A stretch of DNA of 64,000 nt from an uncultured Tateyamaria sp. (GCF_947487805.1 NZ_CANKXW010000003.1:186001-250000); one strand, 5' to 3'; positions 45,277 to 55,656 are shown, counted from the stretch's first letter. Notes: generated by a model not told the origin, from the sequence alone. Program-made: numbers and translations.

Positions 45277-45371
45277 TGTAAATCCTGACTAAGGTCGGTT
45301 GCCTAACAGATACGGCAGACCCGCCCGCGTTCAAGCGGCGCTGGCGGGTTTGTGAGGCCGACCGCCCGCCG

Positions 45372-45887
45372 TCAGCGGCGGCGTCGGCCGGGAGGTGGCG
45401 CGTTTGGCGTGGGGATGCCGGCACGCCGGAACTGTTCTGCCGTGCGGCCCGGATTCAGCGATTCCCGGCGGTAGGCCTCGTTGTAGAAATCCTGCCGCAC
45501 CAACCGGATCCGGGTGAACCTGGCCTGACGCTTGCGGAACGCGGCGTCGGCTTCGGCCAGGGTGGCGCGGATGTTTGCCTCGCGGCCAAACCGGCTGGCG
45601 TGGTTGACCAGCGCGCCATCGGATCCCGGCACCGGCGCATTGGGCGACGTCGCGCGCCCACCCAGGGCGGCGATACTGTCCTCAAGCGGGCGCTGGTCGG
45701 TCAGGTTGGACCCGCCGGGCGTCGGTGTCGGCAGGGCGGTAAAGCTTTCGGGCTGTTGCAGCGGCTTGGAGGGCACCACGATGAATTCATCCGGGCCGTT
45801 CCCGCGCGAGGTGACCTGGCGCAGTCCCTTGTTCTCGCACGCGGCAAGAAACGTCACAGCAATCATGGCACAGACGATCAGTCGCAT
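45372..45887 (-). CDS. DUF3035-family lipoprotein
   Basis: A 171-residue lipoprotein with a signal peptide ending in lipobox LAAC (Cys at about 17). The family-typical GPDEFIVVPSKPLQQPESFTALPTPTPG region and a C-terminal Arg-rich tail (PPPGRRRR) are seen. Function unknown. DUF3035 genes lie between lspA and the M16 pair in many Rhodobacterales, which suggests an envelope role linked to them. Confidence 0.85.
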   Translation of the reverse strand: MRLIVCAMIAVTFLAACENKGLRQVTSRGNGPDEFIVVPSKPLQQPESFTALPTPTPGGSNLTDQRPLEDSIAALGGRATSPNAPVPGSDGALVNHASRFGREANIRATLAEADAAFRKRQARFTRIRLVRQDFYNEAYRRESLNPGRTAEQFRRAGIPTPNAPPPGRRRR

Positions 45888-45939
45888 CGTACCCCACTCC
45901 CTTCGGTCTTGCCGCATTATCGCAGCTTGACCCCTGTTG

Positions 45940-46431
45940 TCACGCGCCCTTTTTGCGGGCGCGTTTGCTGCCGGATCCGTCTTCCTTGGCGAAAAACACG
46001 AGGCCGATGGCCCCGGCAAAGATAAAGATATCCGCCACGTTGAACACGAACGGGTTCGTGATCCCGCAGCAGGACATGTTCAGGAAATCCAGAACATAGC
46101 CATAAAGCACACGGTCCAGCACATTGGCCAGCGCCCCGCCAATCAAGAGCCCCGCACAGATCCGCGCAAGGGCGGGCTGCGGGTGTTTCCACATCCACCA
46201 CAGCACGCCCGCGCATATCGCGCAGGCGATGGCGATCAGCACCCAGACGCTTGTACCGTCGCCCAACAGGCCAAAGTTGATCCCCCGGTTTTCGCCATAG
46301 CGGAAATTCAAGAGCGGCGGCAGCACATCCACCGGATTGAACTGCGACACGCCCATCACGTGGATGACGAGGTACTTTGACAGCTGATCAAGCGCAAAGG
46401 CTATGGCCGCAGAGATCCAGAGAAGTTTCAT
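45940..46431 (-). CDS. lspA: lipoprotein signal peptidase II
   Basis: A 163-residue, four-helix aspartic protease of the inner membrane that cleaves prolipoprotein signal peptides. The two catalytic Asp are in GGALANVLDRV and FNVADIFIFAG. Several lipoproteins in this window (DUF3035, OmpA at 15701) would be its substrates. The start at 46431 was chosen over a 20-codon upstream extension that enters purH. Confidence 0.92.
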   Translation of the reverse strand: MKLLWISAAIAFALDQLSKYLVIHVMGVSQFNPVDVLPPLLNFRYGENRGINFGLLGDGTSVWVLIAIACAICAGVLWWMWKHPQPALARICAGLLIGGALANVLDRVLYGYVLDFLNMSCCGITNPFVFNVADIFIFAGAIGLVFFAKEDGSGSKRARKKGA

Positions 46432-46438
46432 GCGCGCC

Positions 46439-48022
46439 TTAATGCCGGAAATGACGCATGCCGGTAAAGACCATGGCAAGCCCAGCCTCATCTGCGGCGG
46501 CGATCACCTCGTCGTCGCGCATCGACCCGCCCGGCTGAATCAGCGCCGTGGCACCGGCCTCCGCCGCCGTGATCAGGCCGTCGGCAAAGGGAAAGAACGC
46601 ATCCGAGGCCACGACCGACCCTTGGGTCAGCGGGGCAGGCAGGCCCATGGCTTCGGCCATATCCTGCGCTTTGCGCGCCGCGATGCGGGTGCTGTCCACA
46701 CGGCTCATCTGGCCCGCGCCGACGCCCACTGTCGCGCCGTCTTTTACGTAGATGATGGCGTTGGACTTGACGTGTTTGGCAACCGTCCAGGCAAAGAGCA
46801 GGTCGGCGAGTTCTTGCTCAGAGGGCTGGCGTTTGGTCACGACCTTGAGGTCATCGGCCGTAATCCGACCCACATCCTTGTCCTGCACGAGGAACCCGCC
46901 GGACACCTGTTTGACCGCCAGCGCCGCCGCGGACGCGTCCGCCAGACCGTCAGTGGTCAGCAGGCGCAGGTTCTTTTTGGCGGCAAACACCTCGCGGGCC
47001 TCGGCACTAGCCGCCGGGGCGATGACGACCTCGGTAAAAATGCCGGTGATCTCGCGCGCGGTGTCGCCGTCCAGCTCGGTATTCAGCGCGATGATCCCGC
47101 CAAAGGCCGACGTGCGGTCGCAGTCAAAGGCGCGGGTATAGGCCTCTTTCAACGTGGCCCCCGTTGCCACGCCGCAGGGGTTGGCATGCTTGATGATGGC
47201 GCAGGCGGGGCCTTTGCCCGCAAACTCGCTCACCAGCTCGAACGCCGCATCGGTGTCGTTGATGTTGTTGTAGGACAACTCTTTGCCCTGATGCTGGGTC
47301 GCGGTGGCGACGCCGGGGCGGGCCGATCCGTCGGTATAGAATGCCGCCGCCTGATGCGGGTTCTCGCCATAGCGCAGCGTCTGCGCCAGTTCCCCGCCAA
47401 AGGTGCGGCGGCGCGGTGTGTCACCGACCTGTGCGGCCATCCACGTGCTGACGGCGGTGTCATAGGCCGCCGTGCGGGCATAGGCCGTCTGGGCAAGCCG
47501 CTGCCGCAGGGCATAGGTGGTCTGGCCGTCGTTCCCTGCCATCTCGGCCAGCACAACGTCATAGTCGGCCACATCGACGACGATGTTCACGAAACCATGG
47601 TTCTTGGCCGCCGACCGGATCATCGCCGGGCCACCGATGTCGATATTCTCGATCACCTCGGCGTATTCTGCACCCTTGGCCACGGTTTCCTCGAACGGGT
47701 AGAGGTTCACCACAACGAGATCGATTGCCCCGATCCCGTGTTCCTCCATCGCGGCCACATGGGCGTCGTTGTCGCGCAGCGCCAACAGGCCGCCATGCAC
47801 GACCGGGTGCAGTGTCTTGACCCGACCGTCCATCATCTCGGGGAACCCGGTGACATCGCTCACGTCCTTGACCGTCAGGCCGGCCTCGCGCAGGGCGCGC
47901 GCCGTGCCTCCGGTGCTCAGCAGTTCCACGCCGTGACCGGCCAATGCGGTGGCAAATTCCACCAGCCCGGTCTTGTCGGATACGGAAATCAACGCGCGGC
48001 GCACGGGGGTCAGGTCGGTCAT
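46439..48022 (-). CDS. purH: bifunctional AICAR transformylase/IMP cyclohydrolase
   Basis: A 527-residue enzyme carrying out the last two steps of purine synthesis. The N-terminal MGS-like cyclohydrolase domain (1-195) begins [17 protein letters not shown] and contains STGGTARAL. The C-terminal transformylase domain has the catalytic Lys-His pair in [12 protein letters not shown]. Only 7 bp separate it from lspA downstream, so it belongs to the same transcript. Confidence 0.95.
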   Translation of the reverse strand: MTDLTPVRRALISVSDKTGLVEFATALAGHGVELLSTGGTARALREAGLTVKDVSDVTGFPEMMDGRVKTLHPVVHGGLLALRDNDAHVAAMEEHGIGAIDLVVVNLYPFEETVAKGAEYAEVIENIDIGGPAMIRSAAKNHGFVNIVVDVADYDVVLAEMAGNDGQTTYALRQRLAQTAYARTAAYDTAVSTWMAAQVGDTPRRRTFGGELAQTLRYGENPHQAAAFYTDGSARPGVATATQHQGKELSYNNINDTDAAFELVSEFAGKGPACAIIKHANPCGVATGATLKEAYTRAFDCDRTSAFGGIIALNTELDGDTAREITGIFTEVVIAPAASAEAREVFAAKKNLRLLTTDGLADASAAALAVKQVSGGFLVQDKDVGRITADDLKVVTKRQPSEQELADLLFAWTVAKHVKSNAIIYVKDGATVGVGAGQMSRVDSTRIAARKAQDMAEAMGLPAPLTQGSVVASDAFFPFADGLITAAEAGATALIQPGGSMRDDEVIAAADEAGLAMVFTGMRHFRH

Positions 48023-48037
48023 GTTGGCAGCAGTCCT

Positions 48038-49783
48038 TTACTCGTAGATCTCGCCGGGCTCGTCCCGGTTCAGGTCGCGGATGCCCATGGCAGTTTCCTG
48101 CGCCTTGGACAAGGACCAGCGCACCCGCGTGGCGTAATCCATTGCACGGCCTGTCAGCACGATCTGTTCCGCCGCGCGCGGTTTCAGCCGCCCTTTTTCA
48201 AGGTAGACGCTGGGTTCAAGCGTCAGGGTCTGGGTGCCGTCATGGCGGAACACCCAGATCTCTCCGCTCTTGAGAGCCATGGACACCGCCGCCCCGCCCA
48301 TGTCGATGGCCGCGTCCACCTCCGGGTGCAGGTGGAACCGAATGTCAAAGGGCACACCGGCCAAGCGTTTGGCATCCATCACCTTGTCGAACAAGCGTTT
48401 TTCGCTGTCTTCCAAGGCCAGCAGCATGTCCTCGCCCGCCATGCCCCGTCCGTCAAAGGTCAGCTCGAGCTGGCGCGCGTGGGTCAGACCGTGGGTGCCG
48501 ACATATCCGTTGTGCCCACCCTGAAACCGCAGGCCATCGGGGGCATGGCTGACCTCAATCGGCACATGATCCGGCGCGTCGATCAACGCCTCGCGCGCGG
48601 TGATGCGGTCGGCATCGCCCAGCCGGGCACTGGAATAGCCATCGAGCGACAGCACCGAATGCGACGGTGTGGCGCGGCCTGCGCGCCGCCAATCCGCGCC
48701 AAAACTGATCCCCGATCCGCAATTCACGATCAACGGACGCCGCCCGGAGGTCAGCTCGAACGCGAGGGTCGAGGCATGGGCATTGTGGCTGGCGATCGCC
48801 TCGGGCGGGGTCGCGGCATCGATGATGACGCTGGTGCGGCCCGCGCTCAGCCGGGCATAGCCCATCGACAGGCCATCAGGCTGCCGGGTGCGGATACCAG
48901 AGGCAGCCAGCGCATGGTCCAGCCACCCTTCCTGCCCGCGCCCGCCGCCATGGAACCGCGCAAGGCTGCCATCGGAATGGCGCAGGGTGCGCAAGGTCGG
49001 CGCGATGCGTTCAATCGCCGACAGGTGCGGCTGCGGCACGTCGTGGCCCGTCTCGGTCAATGCCGCGGCGGCCCATGTCAACAGGGTGAACACCTCCAGC
49101 AATTCTTCGGGGTTGCGGGTCGGCAGGCCGCCCTGCTCGTCGATCTGGTCCGCGCATTCGCGCGCCAGCGCCGTTACGGCGGGTGGGGCCAGAGCCTCCT
49201 TGCCCTCGAGCGACAGGCCCGCATATATCAGCCCGGTCAGCGCCTCGAACCGCGACAGGCCCGGCGGGGCCGCATGCCAGCGTTTCGACAGGAACTCGGT
49301 CTGCTGCGCGAGCGAGCGGTAAAACCGCTCGGCCTGGTCGGCCTCCTGACCGCGCAGCACGAACAACGCATGGTTGATCCAGCGGATCAAACGCCGCCCG
49401 GTCAAATCCGGCGTCCACCCCGGACCGCGCCCCCGGCCATAGCGGTCGATCCAGCCCCAGAGCCATGTCTGCCCAACCGTCCGCGTCGACAGGTCCCCGA
49501 CCGCGGCCAGATCGTCCATCCACGCAAAGCCGTGCACCGCGTCCTCGAACGCCCGGTCGGGCATGTCCACATCCCAGATCACGGTCTCCGGCGCCTCGAT
49601 CAGCGCGCCCGCAAACAGGTAATTGCCCGCCACCAACTGCCGCCCCTTGGCAAAGCTGCCGATGGTGCGCGGCTCCGGTGCGGAGACAAACGCGGTCGCG
49701 GCCTTGGCCCGCGTGGCGCGCGCGGCGTGCCAACGGTTCAGGAACCGGGCTTTTCGTTCGGAAAACCCATATCGGGTGGACAT
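48038..49783 (-). CDS. heparinase II/III-family protein
   Basis: A 581-residue protein with an alpha/alpha toroid N-terminal half (about 1-330) and a beta-sandwich C-terminal half typical of polysaccharide lyases of the heparinase II/III family. The conserved SHNAHASTLAFEL (catalytic-region His) and VNCGSGISFG are visible. Substrate unknown; this gene is a common neighbour of purH and rsmB in Rhodobacterales. No signal peptide is evident, so an intracellular role is possible. Start at 49783 (GAGG upstream). Confidence 0.85.
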   Translation of the reverse strand: MSTRYGFSERKARFLNRWHAARATRAKAATAFVSAPEPRTIGSFAKGRQLVAGNYLFAGALIEAPETVIWDVDMPDRAFEDAVHGFAWMDDLAAVGDLSTRTVGQTWLWGWIDRYGRGRGPGWTPDLTGRRLIRWINHALFVLRGQEADQAERFYRSLAQQTEFLSKRWHAAPPGLSRFEALTGLIYAGLSLEGKEALAPPAVTALARECADQIDEQGGLPTRNPEELLEVFTLLTWAAAALTETGHDVPQPHLSAIERIAPTLRTLRHSDGSLARFHGGGRGQEGWLDHALAASGIRTRQPDGLSMGYARLSAGRTSVIIDAATPPEAIASHNAHASTLAFELTSGRRPLIVNCGSGISFGADWRRAGRATPSHSVLSLDGYSSARLGDADRITAREALIDAPDHVPIEVSHAPDGLRFQGGHNGYVGTHGLTHARQLELTFDGRGMAGEDMLLALEDSEKRLFDKVMDAKRLAGVPFDIRFHLHPEVDAAIDMGGAAVSMALKSGEIWVFRHDGTQTLTLEPSVYLEKGRLKPRAAEQIVLTGRAMDYATRVRWSLSKAQETAMGIRDLNRDEPGEIYE

Positions 49784-49858
49784 GCTCACTGCCTCGGTGC
49801 GTCTTGGGCGCGTTTGCGACACCATAGCCGCACCACGCGCTCAAGTCACGTGGTCCCG

Positions 49859-51127
49859 TCAGCTTTTGCGCAGGCAGGCGATGTAAAATCCGTCCATGCC
49901 GCCGATATCGGCCCACATGTCGGGTCGCAGGCGCAAACCGCCCTCTTGGGTGATCCACGCAGGCGCGATGCCCGCACGGTCCAGCGCGCTCCGGTCAACG
50001 GTCAAACCCGGATGCCGCTCCAGCGCCTCATCAATCTGTACCTCGCCCTCATCCGGCAGCAGCGAGCAGGTGCAAAACACCAGCCGCCCACCCGGCTTCA
50101 ACAGGCCCAGCGCGTGATCCAGCATCCGCGCCTGCACATCCATCAGCGCGCCAAACTCCGACCCATCCTTGGCAAAGGGCAGATCCGGGTGCCGCCGAAT
50201 CGTGCCCGTCGCGGAACAGGGCGCATCCAGCAGGATCGCGTCATAACTGCCCGTCACGTCAAAGGCATCCGCCACCTCGACCTCTGCCGCCAGCCCCGTA
50301 CGCACAAGGTTTTGCGATACACGCTCCATCCGACCGGGCGAGATGTCCACCGCCCGCACCGTGGCGCCCGAGGCAGCCAGCTGCATGGTCTTGCCGCCCG
50401 GTGCGGCGCAGAGATCCAGAACAGTTTCGCCCGGTTGCGCGTCCAGAACGCGCGCAGGGATCGCGGCCGCCGCATCCTGCACCCACCAGTCACCGGCGGT
50501 AAATCCCGGCAGCCCCGACACCTGCCCCGGATCGGTCAACCGCACCGACCCCGTGGGCAAAACCGTCCCGCCCAGCGCGTCAGCCACAGCAGCGGCATCG
50601 CCCTTGGGCGTCAAATCCAGCGGCGCGCCCGCAAACTGCACCGCCTCCATCGCCAGAACGGCCTCGGGCCCCCACGCCTCGACCAAGGGGCCGCGCAGCC
50701 ACTTGGGCAGGCGCGGCGTGCGCAGCGCGGGCCACTGCTCCGGCCCCTTGTCCGCCACCTTGCGCAGCACCGCGTTCACAAGACCCTTCAGGTGCCCATA
50801 CCGCTTGTGTTTGGAAATGATGCCGACCATGGCATTCACGACACCATGCGCCGCCTCGCCCTGACACAGCTCGTAGGTGCCGATGCGCAACGCATTGCGT
50901 ACGGTCAGGGGTGGGTACTTGCTCAGGTGTTTCTGCAGGATGCGGTCCGCCCGCTCCATCCCGCGCATTGTCTCCGTGGCCAACCGCTGTGCCCGCGCAC
51001 GGTCCCCGGGCTCCAGCCGATCAAGGGCACCCGCTCCGATGACCTCGGCCATCAGCTTGCCCTCGCCCATGATCTGATCCAGCAGATAGATCGCACTGCG
51101 CCGCGCGGGCAGACCGATGTCAGACAT
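49859..51127 (-). CDS. rsmB: 16S rRNA (cytosine-967-C5) methyltransferase
   Basis: A 422-residue SAM-dependent RNA methyltransferase. The N-terminal NusB-like domain (1-140, ending NAVLRKVADKG) is followed by the catalytic domain with DLCAAPGGKTMQLA (SAM loop), LDAPCSATGTIRRHPD and VFCTCSLLPDEGE (catalytic cysteines). It heads the long reverse-strand block and is divergent from the DUF1674 gene. Confidence 0.93.
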   Translation of the reverse strand: MSDIGLPARRSAIYLLDQIMGEGKLMAEVIGAGALDRLEPGDRARAQRLATETMRGMERADRILQKHLSKYPPLTVRNALRIGTYELCQGEAAHGVVNAMVGIISKHKRYGHLKGLVNAVLRKVADKGPEQWPALRTPRLPKWLRGPLVEAWGPEAVLAMEAVQFAGAPLDLTPKGDAAAVADALGGTVLPTGSVRLTDPGQVSGLPGFTAGDWWVQDAAAAIPARVLDAQPGETVLDLCAAPGGKTMQLAASGATVRAVDISPGRMERVSQNLVRTGLAAEVEVADAFDVTGSYDAILLDAPCSATGTIRRHPDLPFAKDGSEFGALMDVQARMLDHALGLLKPGGRLVFCTCSLLPDEGEVQIDEALERHPGLTVDRSALDRAGIAPAWITQEGGLRLRPDMWADIGGMDGFYIACLRKS

Positions 51128-51216
51128 GAATGACGTTCCCTTGCATCTCGTCGCACCCGACTTGCCGGGGCAGAAGCCGCGCGTATATCAAGGGTCAGAC
51201 CAGAGAGAAAGCAACC

Positions 51217-51396
51217 ATGTCCAGCAAGACACCAGACGACCTGCCCCCCGCCGCACAGCGCGCCCTGGCCGAGGCCGAAGAACGCCGCAAGGCCGAAAAG
51301 GACCTCGATCTGCCCACGGAATTGGGCGGGCGCGACGGCCCTGAACCCGTGCGTTACGGAGACTGGGAGAAAAAAGGCATCGCCGTCGACTTCTGA
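51217..51396 (+). CDS. DUF1674 / SDHAF4-family small protein
   Basis: A 59-residue protein. Its C-terminal signature EPVRYGDWEKKGIAVDF and the GG-x-DGP segment match DUF1674, the bacterial relative of mitochondrial succinate dehydrogenase assembly factor 4. It probably binds flavinylated SdhA. The N-terminal half is charged and helical (AEAEERRKAEKDL). Start at 51217 after AGAGAGAAAG. Divergent from rsmB with a 90-bp gap. Confidence 0.85.
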   Translation: MSSKTPDDLPPAAQRALAEAEERRKAEKDLDLPTELGGRDGPEPVRYGDWEKKGIAVDF

Positions 51397-51472
51397 CAGC
51401 ACCGCCCAATGGGATGGTGGGTGGGGCGTCGTTGGCGTGCGCAGGCACGCAAACGCGCGTCAGCCAACAAAC

Positions 51473-51826
51473 CTAGCGCAAACGGAACATCGCGCTGTCA
51501 CCGGCACCACGATCCGATGTGAACTTGATGCGCCCATCTGCGGTCGCCTGCACCTGCTGGCAATTATAGCCCAGCGCATCACCACCCCAGAACAGATCCC
51601 GACAGAAATAGCCGTCTTTCCACGACCACGTGCCCTCGACATCCCAGCGCGCGCCACGGCCCTCGATCCGGCCATCCGGCGTTACGGTCAGCTTGACCAG
51701 GGGCCGCGTCAACGTCTTGCCCTGCACCAATTCGACAAACCTGTCCTGATCTTGAACCTTGGTCAGGTCCGCCATCGCTGGCATCGCAAAACAGATCGCC
51801 GCAAAGGCTCCGGTCAAAACACGCAT
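51473..51826 (-). CDS. small secreted hypothetical protein
   Basis: A 117-residue protein with a clear signal peptide (about 1-20, AAICFAMPAMA). The mature part is an alternating beta-rich sequence (GRIEGRGARWDVEGTWSWKD, then CRDLFWGGDALGYNC with two Cys). I recognise it only as a Rhodobacterales-type conserved hypothetical. It is next to dapB on the same strand but 120 bp downstream of it. Confidence 0.65.
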   Translation of the reverse strand: MRVLTGAFAAICFAMPAMADLTKVQDQDRFVELVQGKTLTRPLVKLTVTPDGRIEGRGARWDVEGTWSWKDGYFCRDLFWGGDALGYNCQQVQATADGRIKFTSDRGAGDSAMFRLR

Positions 51827-51945
51827 CTCAAACACCTCACAGGTTGGCGGACTACTTGCCAATGCTTACGTGCCTGCCCGGTGTTTGGTTCACCCCGTGG
51901 GAAATTTTTCGACTTTTTTGCGTCCTGTCCCTCAAATTGAGCGGA

Positions 51946-52761
51946 TCACCGCTTCAACCCCAACACATCCAACATGTCATATTCACCGGGTGCCTTGTCC
52001 TGCGCCCAAAGTGCCGCGCGCAAGGCACCCTTGGCAAAAAGCGCCCGGTCTGTCGCCATGTGCCGCAAAACAATCCGCTCGCCCGCCCCGGCAAACAGCA
52101 CCTCGTGCTCGCCCACGATGTCGCCACCGCGCACCACGGCAAATCCGATGTCGCCGCGGGTCCGCGCCCCGGTGATCCCGTCGCGCGCCGCATCGCGCAC
52201 TTGCGCCAGATCCACGCCACGCCCCGCAGCCGCTGCCTCACCCAGCATCAGCGCCGTCCCAGACGGAGCATCAACCTTGTGGTGATGATGCGCCTCGATC
52301 ACTTCGATGTCGAAATCCTCATCCAGCGCCGCGGCCACCTGTTTGGTCAATTGCACCAGCAAGTTCACGCCCAGACTCATGTTGCCAGCCCGCACGATGG
52401 CACAGTGCCGCGCGGCGGGTTCCAGCTGTGCGATCTGCTCATCCGTCATGCCGGTGGTGCCGATGATATGCGCCGCGCGCGCCTGTGCTGCGATCTTCGA
52501 CAGGGCAATCGTGGCCTCGGGTGCCGTGAAATCAATCACCGCCTGTGCCTGCGCCATTGGCTTCAACGCATCATCATAGACCAGCGCGCCCAGCGCAGCG
52601 CCGCCCATGGCCACGCCCACATCCTGCCCGACCCAGTCATGCCCCGGACGTTCCAGCGCGCCAACCAACCGCATCTTGTCACTTTCCATCACCGACCGGA
52701 TCAGCATCTGGCCCATCCGCCCCGATGCACCCGCAATCACGATACCCGGCAGTTCTGTCAT
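51946..52761 (-). CDS. dapB: 4-hydroxy-tetrahydrodipicolinate reductase
   Basis: A 271-residue NAD(P)H-dependent enzyme of the diaminopimelate/lysine pathway. It has the Rossmann motif [10 protein letters not shown] (about 12-21), GTTGMTDEQ, and the active-site [15 protein letters not shown] with the catalytic His and Lys. ATG 52761 is chosen over a GTG three codons upstream because it follows AAGGA. Divergent from rbfA with an 87-bp gap. Confidence 0.94.
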   Translation of the reverse strand: MTELPGIVIAGASGRMGQMLIRSVMESDKMRLVGALERPGHDWVGQDVGVAMGGAALGALVYDDALKPMAQAQAVIDFTAPEATIALSKIAAQARAAHIIGTTGMTDEQIAQLEPAARHCAIVRAGNMSLGVNLLVQLTKQVAAALDEDFDIEVIEAHHHHKVDAPSGTALMLGEAAAAGRGVDLAQVRDAARDGITGARTRGDIGFAVVRGGDIVGEHEVLFAGAGERIVLRHMATDRALFAKGALRAALWAQDKAPGEYDMLDVLGLKR

Positions 52762-52848
52762 ATCCTTCACCCCTTTTGGCGGTTTCCCGCTGTCCTAACG
52801 CGCGCAGGCCCGCTTGGCAAAGGGGGGCGCCTGACTTAGATGGGTGGC

Positions 52849-53244
52849 ATGGCAAAGAACAAATTCCACGACGGCCCCGGCCCCTCGCAACGACAACTGC
52901 GCGTGGGCGAACTTATCCGCCGCACCCTATCCGAGGTGCTGGCGCGCGGCGACGTGCATGACCCCGACCTCAACCGCATGTCCATCACCGTGGGAGAGGT
53001 GCGCACTTCCCCCGATCTCAAGATCGCGACAGCCTATGTCCTGCCTCTCGGCGGGCAGGGCCAGGACGAGGTGCTGAAGCTGCTCGCCCGCAACAAAAGC
53101 GAGCTGCGACGCGCCGTGTCCAAAAAGCTGGCGCTGAAATTCGCACCTGACCTGCGATTCCAGCTGGACGAAACCTTTGACCGCATGGACGACACCCGCC
53201 GCATGTTGGGCCAGGACGCGGTGCGCCGCGACACCGAAGCGTGA
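52849..53244 (+). CDS. rbfA: 30S ribosome-binding factor A
   Basis: A 131-residue KH-fold assembly factor for the 30S subunit, needed for 16S 5'-end maturation. It shows [19 protein letters not shown] at the N-terminus and the [19 protein letters not shown] ending. It begins the rbfA/truB/rpsO/pnp cluster. The DUF2233 gene follows with a GTGA overlap. Confidence 0.93.
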   Translation: MAKNKFHDGPGPSQRQLRVGELIRRTLSEVLARGDVHDPDLNRMSITVGEVRTSPDLKIATAYVLPLGGQGQDEVLKLLARNKSELRRAVSKKLALKFAPDLRFQLDETFDRMDDTRRMLGQDAVRRDTEA

Positions 53245-53978
53245 TACGCGCCACCCTTCTGGCGTTGATCGCATGGACCGCCCCCGCCTGGGCCGCCACC
53301 TGCGAAAACGTGCGCCATGACGGCACTGGCTATACCATCTGCGAGGTCGATCTGACGACCGAGGACCTGCGCCTGTTCCTTTACGATGAAGCGGGCGACG
53401 TGCTGGGCCAGTTCGGCGCGGTGGACCGCAGCCTCAGGGCCGAAGGCAAGACGCTGGGCTTTGCCATGAATGCGGGCATGTATCACGACAACCGTGCACC
53501 CGTCGGACACTATGTCGAGGACGGCACGGAACTGATGCGCGTCATCCCGAATGCAGGCCCCGGCAATTTCGGCCTGCTGCCCAATGGGGTGTTCTGCATC
53601 CGGCCGGGCCGCGCGGACGTGGTCGAAACGCTGCGCTTCCAACGCGAGGCGCCCGCCTGCACCTACGCCACCCAATCGGGCCCGATGCTGGTGATCGACG
53701 GTGACCTGCACCCCCGGTTCCTGCCCGACAGCACCTCGCGCTATGTGCGCAACGGCGTCGGCACCAGCGCCGATGGCACCCGCGCGGTGTTTGCCATCTC
53801 GAATACCGCCGTGACCTTCCACCAGTTCGGGCGGCTCTTTCGCGATCACCTGAAGCTGCCCAGCGCGCTGTTTCTGGACGGCAACATCTCGCGGCTCTAC
53901 GCGCCCGCCCTGAACCGCAGCGACATCGGCTTTGCCATGGGGCCGATTGTCGGCACCGTGATCAATCGCACAGATTGA
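53241..53978 (+). CDS. phosphodiester glycosidase family (DUF2233) secreted protein
   Basis: A 245-residue exported protein. The signal peptide (about 1-18) is followed by the DUF2233/NAGPA core: [31 protein letters not shown] and [10 protein letters not shown]. Relatives include the lysosomal uncovering enzyme and phage glycosidases that cleave sugar-phosphodiester bonds. Substrate unknown. GTG start overlaps the rbfA stop (GTGA). Confidence 0.83.
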   Translation: MIRATLLALIAWTAPAWAATCENVRHDGTGYTICEVDLTTEDLRLFLYDEAGDVLGQFGAVDRSLRAEGKTLGFAMNAGMYHDNRAPVGHYVEDGTELMRVIPNAGPGNFGLLPNGVFCIRPGRADVVETLRFQREAPACTYATQSGPMLVIDGDLHPRFLPDSTSRYVRNGVGTSADGTRAVFAISNTAVTFHQFGRLFRDHLKLPSALFLDGNISRLYAPALNRSDIGFAMGPIVGTVINRTD

Positions 53979-54031
53979 CAAGCCCGCGCGCGCTGCGCTA
54001 GGCGGCAGCCCTTATGCAAAACGGGGGCGAC

Positions 54032-54937
54032 ATGGGCCGCACACGCAAAGGGCGCGATATTTCCGGATGGCTGGTGGTGGACAAACCCGCCGGGCTGACC
54101 TCGACCGCCGTGGTGAACAAGGTCCGCTGGGCGCTTCAGGCGAAAAAGGCCGGCCATGCCGGCACGCTGGACCCGGACGCCACCGGAGTTCTGGCCGTTG
54201 CACTGGGTGAGGCGACCAAGACGGTGCCCTACATCACCGACGCGCTCAAGGCGTACCGATTTGTTGTGCGGCTGGGGCAGGCCACCAACACTGACGATGC
54301 CGAGGGCGAAGTGATCGCCACCTCCGATATGCGCCCCACAGATGATCAGATCAAGGACGCGCTTGCCCCCTTTGTCGGGGACATCATGCAGGTCCCGCCA
54401 AAGTTCTCCGCCGTCAAGATCGACGGCCAGCGCGCCTATAAACTCGCCCGCGACGGCGAAGACGTCGACATCGCCGCCCGCCCCCTCTGGGTCGAGGAAC
54501 TGGTGATGACCGACCGGCCCGACGCCGACCATGTGGAGCTGGAGATGATCTGCGGCAAAGGCGGCTATGTCCGGTCCATCGCGCGCGATCTGGGGGCGGC
54601 CCTCGGGTGCCACGGCCACGTGCGCGAGCTGCGCCGCATCTGGTCCGGCCCCTTCGAGGTCAGCGACGGCCTGACCTTTGACCGGATCGAGGCCATGGCT
54701 CAAACCCCGGAACTTGACACACACCTGCGCCCCATCGCCGAGGGGCTGGCAGATCTGCCGGAGGTCAAGGCCACACCCGAGGGCGCCGTGCGCATGCGCA
54801 ACGGAAACCCCGGCATGGTGCTGGCCTCGGACGTGGAATATGGCGACGAATGCTGGGCTTCGCTCGACGGTGTGCCGGTGGCTGTGGGTCGCTACAAAGC
54901 GGGCGAGTTGCACCCCGCACGGGTATTCAACCTCTGA
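54032..54937 (+). CDS. truB: tRNA pseudouridine-55 synthase
   Basis: A 301-residue enzyme that converts U55 in the T-loop of tRNA to pseudouridine. The catalytic Asp is in [14 protein letters not shown]; the substrate-binding [20 protein letters not shown] and the [11 protein letters not shown] segment are also present, and a C-terminal PUA-like region follows. ATG 54032 was chosen; six codons further upstream another ATG is possible. A low-scoring hairpin follows at about 54966-54998. Confidence 0.93.
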   Translation: MGRTRKGRDISGWLVVDKPAGLTSTAVVNKVRWALQAKKAGHAGTLDPDATGVLAVALGEATKTVPYITDALKAYRFVVRLGQATNTDDAEGEVIATSDMRPTDDQIKDALAPFVGDIMQVPPKFSAVKIDGQRAYKLARDGEDVDIAARPLWVEELVMTDRPDADHVELEMICGKGGYVRSIARDLGAALGCHGHVRELRRIWSGPFEVSDGLTFDRIEAMAQTPELDTHLRPIAEGLADLPEVKATPEGAVRMRNGNPGMVLASDVEYGDECWASLDGVPVAVGRYKAGELHPARVFNL

Positions 54938-55047
54938 TATCTCGGGGACGTTGTAACAATACCCGCCGCCGTCACGCGGCGTCACGGACGGTTTTTCGCT
55001 GAAATGTTACAGTCTCGCGATCCGTGATCAGCCCTGCGTGAGGCGGG

Positions 55048-55075
55048 CTGACACTTTGGGACCAGGTGGTACATA
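55048..55075 (+). promoter_or_regulatory. sigma70-like promoter for membrane protein gene
   Basis: CTGACA (55048-55053), a 16-bp spacer, and TACATA (55070-55075) resemble -35 and -10 elements. Transcription would start at about 55082, within the inverted repeat described next. Confidence 0.45.
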
Positions 55076-55117
55076 TCTCTTTCATCAACACAGACACACG
55101 CCTTTTGATGAAAGAGA
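55076..55117. promoter_or_regulatory. perfect 13-bp inverted repeat over the start region (operator or RNA hairpin)
   Basis: tctctttcatcaa and ttgatgaaagaga are exact reverse complements separated by 16 bp. The unit starts right at the -10 element, and the right arm contains the probable ribosome site (AAAGAGA) of the membrane protein gene. It may be a repressor operator or an mRNA stem hiding the ribosome site. Confidence 0.6.
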
Positions 55118-55122
55118 CAGAC

Positions 55123-55629
55123 ATGACACCCATCACCCTCCGCACCGTCGGCACCGTGCTCACCGCAGGTGCATTCGCCACCATCGCCTTTGACGTTTTT
55201 GGACAGGCACTCAGCCCGCTCTTTGGGTATGCCAAGCTGGCACCCGTGGGCCTCGCCGGTGCGTCGATCAAGGCCATCTTCGGCGCAAACCCCTCTGGTG
55301 CGGCCTACCTGCTGCACGCTTTGACGGGCCTCGTGTTCTTCGCCGTGGGCTGGTTCGCCGTGGCGCGGCCGCTGCAATTGGCGATTGCGCCCCGCCTGCA
55401 CTGGTCGCTGACAGCGGTGGCTTACGGCGTCGCGCTCTGGGTCTTTGCCCTCTACGTCATGGCCCACCTCGTGACCGGCAACAAACCCTTCCTCGGGTTC
55501 ACCGGCATCACCTGGGTCGCGCTCTGGGGTCACATTGTCTATGCGCTGATCGCCGCGGGCATTATGGAGGCCAAGGGCGCCATCCTTGACCTGCGCCGCA
55601 GCAACGCCTCCGCTGTCCCCGCCGAATAA
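55123..55629 (+). CDS. hypothetical multi-spanning membrane protein
   Basis: A 168-residue protein with four hydrophobic segments (about 7-22, 55-80, 93-118, 130-150). It begins MTPITLRTVGTVLTAGAFAT and ends in a charged tail. I recognise no named family. The ATG at 55123 is preferred over one five codons upstream. It has its own promoter-like sequence, inverted repeat and terminator, so it seems to be an independent unit within the truB-rpsO interval. Confidence 0.65.
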   Translation: MTPITLRTVGTVLTAGAFATIAFDVFGQALSPLFGYAKLAPVGLAGASIKAIFGANPSGAAYLLHALTGLVFFAVGWFAVARPLQLAIAPRLHWSLTAVAYGVALWVFALYVMAHLVTGNKPFLGFTGITWVALWGHIVYALIAAGIMEAKGAILDLRRSNASAVPAE

Positions 55630-55656
55630 TTCCATCCACCACTCACGCGACAACCG

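Noticed and set aside
46403-51133. 1576-codon open frame on the + strand
   Set aside because: It is antisense to rsmB, the heparinase-like gene and purH, all with clear family motifs; high GC leaves long open shadow frames.
54966-54998. Terminator after truB
   Set aside because: A hairpin (cgccgc/gcggcg) and a later ttttt exist, but they are separated by about ten bases, so a standard terminator is not convincing.
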